A stretch of DNA of 64,000 bases, from assembly GCF_001584615.1 (NCBI RefSeq), contig NZ_LQQC01000012.1, positions 1-64,000 of the forward strand. Reading direction: 5' to 3'. The position numbers were made by a program, and so were the translations under genes. This DNA is from Brevibacterium ravenspurgense. Lineage in GTDB: Bacteria; Actinomycetota; Actinomycetes; Actinomycetales; Brevibacteriaceae. The notes beneath the pieces are model-generated. The model was not told where the DNA came from. It searched no databases and saw only the letters and a list, made by a program, of their open reading frames with translations. Below, in pieces: positions 62,720 through 64,000 of this stretch (position 1 is the stretch's first letter; every line of letters starts with the position of its first letter).

Positions 62720-63660
62720 CAGACACCCTGCGCTTCGGGTTCCTGGGCCCAGCGGCAACCTTCACGGAAGCCGCGCTCCTGCGCCTGATTGCAGATCGCG
62801 GTTTTGCCGACGCGCAGCGCATCCCCGCACACAGTGTGGACGAAGCGCTCGCGGCGGTGGCCGCCGGCGACCTTTCGGGGGCGGTTGTGCCCATGGAGAA
62901 CTCGGTCGAAGGCGGGGTGCCTGCAACGCTTGATGCGCTCACCCGGCACGGAGAGCTGCAGATTGTTGCGGAAACCCTCATCGACGTCCGCTTTGTGCTC
63001 GCGGCGCGCCCCGGAACGCAGCTGAGCGACATCACTGCCTTCGGCACGCACCCCCACGCGGAAGCACAGACACGCGGCTGGGTGGCTGGGCACCTGCCCG
63101 GTGCAACCTACGTGCCGGCTTCGAGCACCGCTGCCGCCGCACAGACCGCCGCCGAAGACGGCAGTGACTATCAGGCGGCCGTGTGCCCGGCTCTTGCCGC
63201 CCAGCGGTACGGGCTCGAAGTCCTCGCCGATGACATCGGCGATCGCCATGACACCGTCACTCGTTTCGTTCTGGTGCGCAAGCCTGCCGCAATGCCTCCT
63301 GCCACGGGAGCGGACAAGACCACGATCGTCGCGGCACTGGCCTCCGACCGTGCGGGGTCTCTGCTCGAACTGCTCGAACAGTTCTCGACCCGCGGAGTCA
63401 ACCTCGCCCGCATTGAATCGCGGCCGACCGGCGACGGGCTGGGCCTCTACCAGTTCTCCCTCGACCTTGTCGGCCACGTGGCTGAACCGCGGATCTCCGA
63501 GGCGCTCGCCGGTGTGCATAGGCTGGCCAGGCGCGTGCAGTTCCTCGGGTCCTATCCAGCGGCGGAGTCCTCGGTCGAACCGGTGGATCCGCGAATGACC
63601 GCAGACTGCTTCGAGGCGGCCGACGCGTGGGTTGAAGGAATCCGCTCCTACCTCAGCTGA
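62716..63660 (+). CDS. pheA: Prephenate dehydratase
   Basis: Converts prephenate to phenylpyruvate for phenylalanine synthesis; 314 residues. The catalytic part (about 1-190) starts GFLGPAATFTEAAL, has VVPMENSVEGGV and the key TRFVLV. A C-terminal ACT domain (about 205-285; GSLLELLEQFSTRGVNLARIESRPTG) is the usual phenylalanine feedback site. No chorismate mutase domain is attached. ATG overlaps the DUF5926 stop by 4 nt. Confidence 0.95.
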   Translation: MTDTLRFGFLGPAATFTEAALLRLIADRGFADAQRIPAHSVDEALAAVAAGDLSGAVVPMENSVEGGVPATLDALTRHGELQIVAETLIDVRFVLAARPGTQLSDITAFGTHPHAEAQTRGWVAGHLPGATYVPASSTAAAAQTAAEDGSDYQAAVCPALAAQRYGLEVLADDIGDRHDTVTRFVLVRKPAAMPPATGADKTTIVAALASDRAGSLLELLEQFSTRGVNLARIESRPTGDGLGLYQFSLDLVGHVAEPRISEALAGVHRLARRVQFLGSYPAAESSVEPVDPRMTADCFEAADAWVEGIRSYLS

Positions 63661-63766
63661 GCAGGCCAAACATGCGCGTGTAATCTCCGCCACAGCGCTG
63701 TCTTAAACCGTCACATGATTTCATAAGGCCTCATCCGGTGGCCGACAATCGTCGCCGGAGGTTTCA

Positions 63767-64000
63767 TGATCACAATCGACGGTGTCAGCCGCACTTATGG
63801 CAGCGGGGAATCCGCGGTCCACGCGCTGCGCGATGTTTCTCTGCACGTTGAGCAGGGCAGCATTTTCGGTGTTGTCGGCCAGTCCGGCGCTGGTAAGTCC
63901 ACTCTTCTGCGCTGCGTCAATGCGCTTGAACGTCCTGACAGCGGGACCGTGACAGTCGGGGATCACCCCATCAGCTCCCTGCGCGGGCGCAGGCTTTCGG
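63767..64000 (+). CDS. metN: Methionine-type ABC transporter ATPase (partial, runs off the window)
   Basis: The first 78 codons are present: MITIDGVSRTYGSGESAVHALRDVSLHV, then Walker A GQSGAGKSTLLRCVNALERP. The combination GVVGQSGAGKST and RCVNALERPDSGTV is typical of MetN, the ATPase of the MetNIQ methionine importer, although another ABC importer ATPase is possible. CGGAGG precedes the ATG. The 106-base gap after pheA shows no recognisable SAM riboswitch. Confidence 0.8.

Noticed and set aside
63661-63766. SAM riboswitch before metN
   Set aside because: No conserved SAM-I, SAM-II or SAM-IV core could be found in the 106 bases; only a short GC dyad near the ribosome binding site.

Overview
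The window is chromosomal DNA of a high-G+C Gram-positive bacterium, most likely an actinobacterium of the order Micrococcales close to Brevibacteriaceae or Micrococcaceae. The evidence is the 16S rRNA text, an actinobacterial-type insertion in 23S rRNA, DUF1844 and DUF5926 genes, the furA-catalase pair, a fused oleBC gene and many leaderless promoters (TANNNT 6-8 nt before the start codon). The genus is not settled here. No phage, IS element, CRISPR array or tRNA gene was seen.

Layout. 1-1.38 kb: gene-free tandem repeats. 1.4-3.9 kb: furA-katA (oxidative stress) and a DUF1844 gene. 3.9-5.5 kb: a leader with a transcription terminator, then infC-rpmI-rplT. 5.6-10.9 kb: an RNA methyltransferase, pheST and an SDR. 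11-20.6 kb: a quinone reductase divergent from argCJBDFRGH, a full arginine pathway with its own repressor and two ARG boxes at the promoter. 20.7-22 kb: tyrS. 22.1-28 kb: one 16S-23S-5S rRNA operon. 28.1-32.7 kb: a sirtuin, an aminotransferase, a propionyl/acetyl-CoA synthetase and an ArsR-type sensor. 32.7-34.1 kb: two paralogous secreted proteins. 34.4-39.9 kb: an olefin (head-to-head hydrocarbon) operon, oleA-oleBC-oleD, preceded by a dienelactone-hydrolase-like gene. 40-46.8 kb: an MHS transporter, an LldD2-like lactate dehydrogenase, a TSUP permease, a Nudix hydrolase, a MaoC protein, cardiolipin synthase and an unknown protein. 46.9-51.6 kb: a YtxH-like protein, a YihY/BrkB protein, etfBA and a thiolase. 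51.9-55.3 kb: a three-gene TRAP transporter. 55.4-60.4 kb: a peptide-type ABC transporter. 60.6-64 kb: a thioesterase, a GNAT, DUF5926-pheA and the start of metN.

How it works together. The arginine genes are mostly joined by 4-8 nt overlaps, and argC appears leaderless with its -10 inside an ARG box, so ArgR should block its own operon. The ole genes turn fatty acyl-CoA into long-chain alkenes; etfBA, thiolase, MaoC and PrpE fit acyl-CoA metabolism elsewhere in the window. A sirtuin lies near an AMP-forming acyl-CoA synthetase that carries the lysine usually controlled by acetylation. Most of the window is ordinary core genome. The parts most worth a second look are the infC leader and its likely ATC start, the leaderless promoter set, the OleBC fusion operon, the zinc-site ArsR protein, the acyl-CoA-regulator-like operator and the repeat block at the left end.
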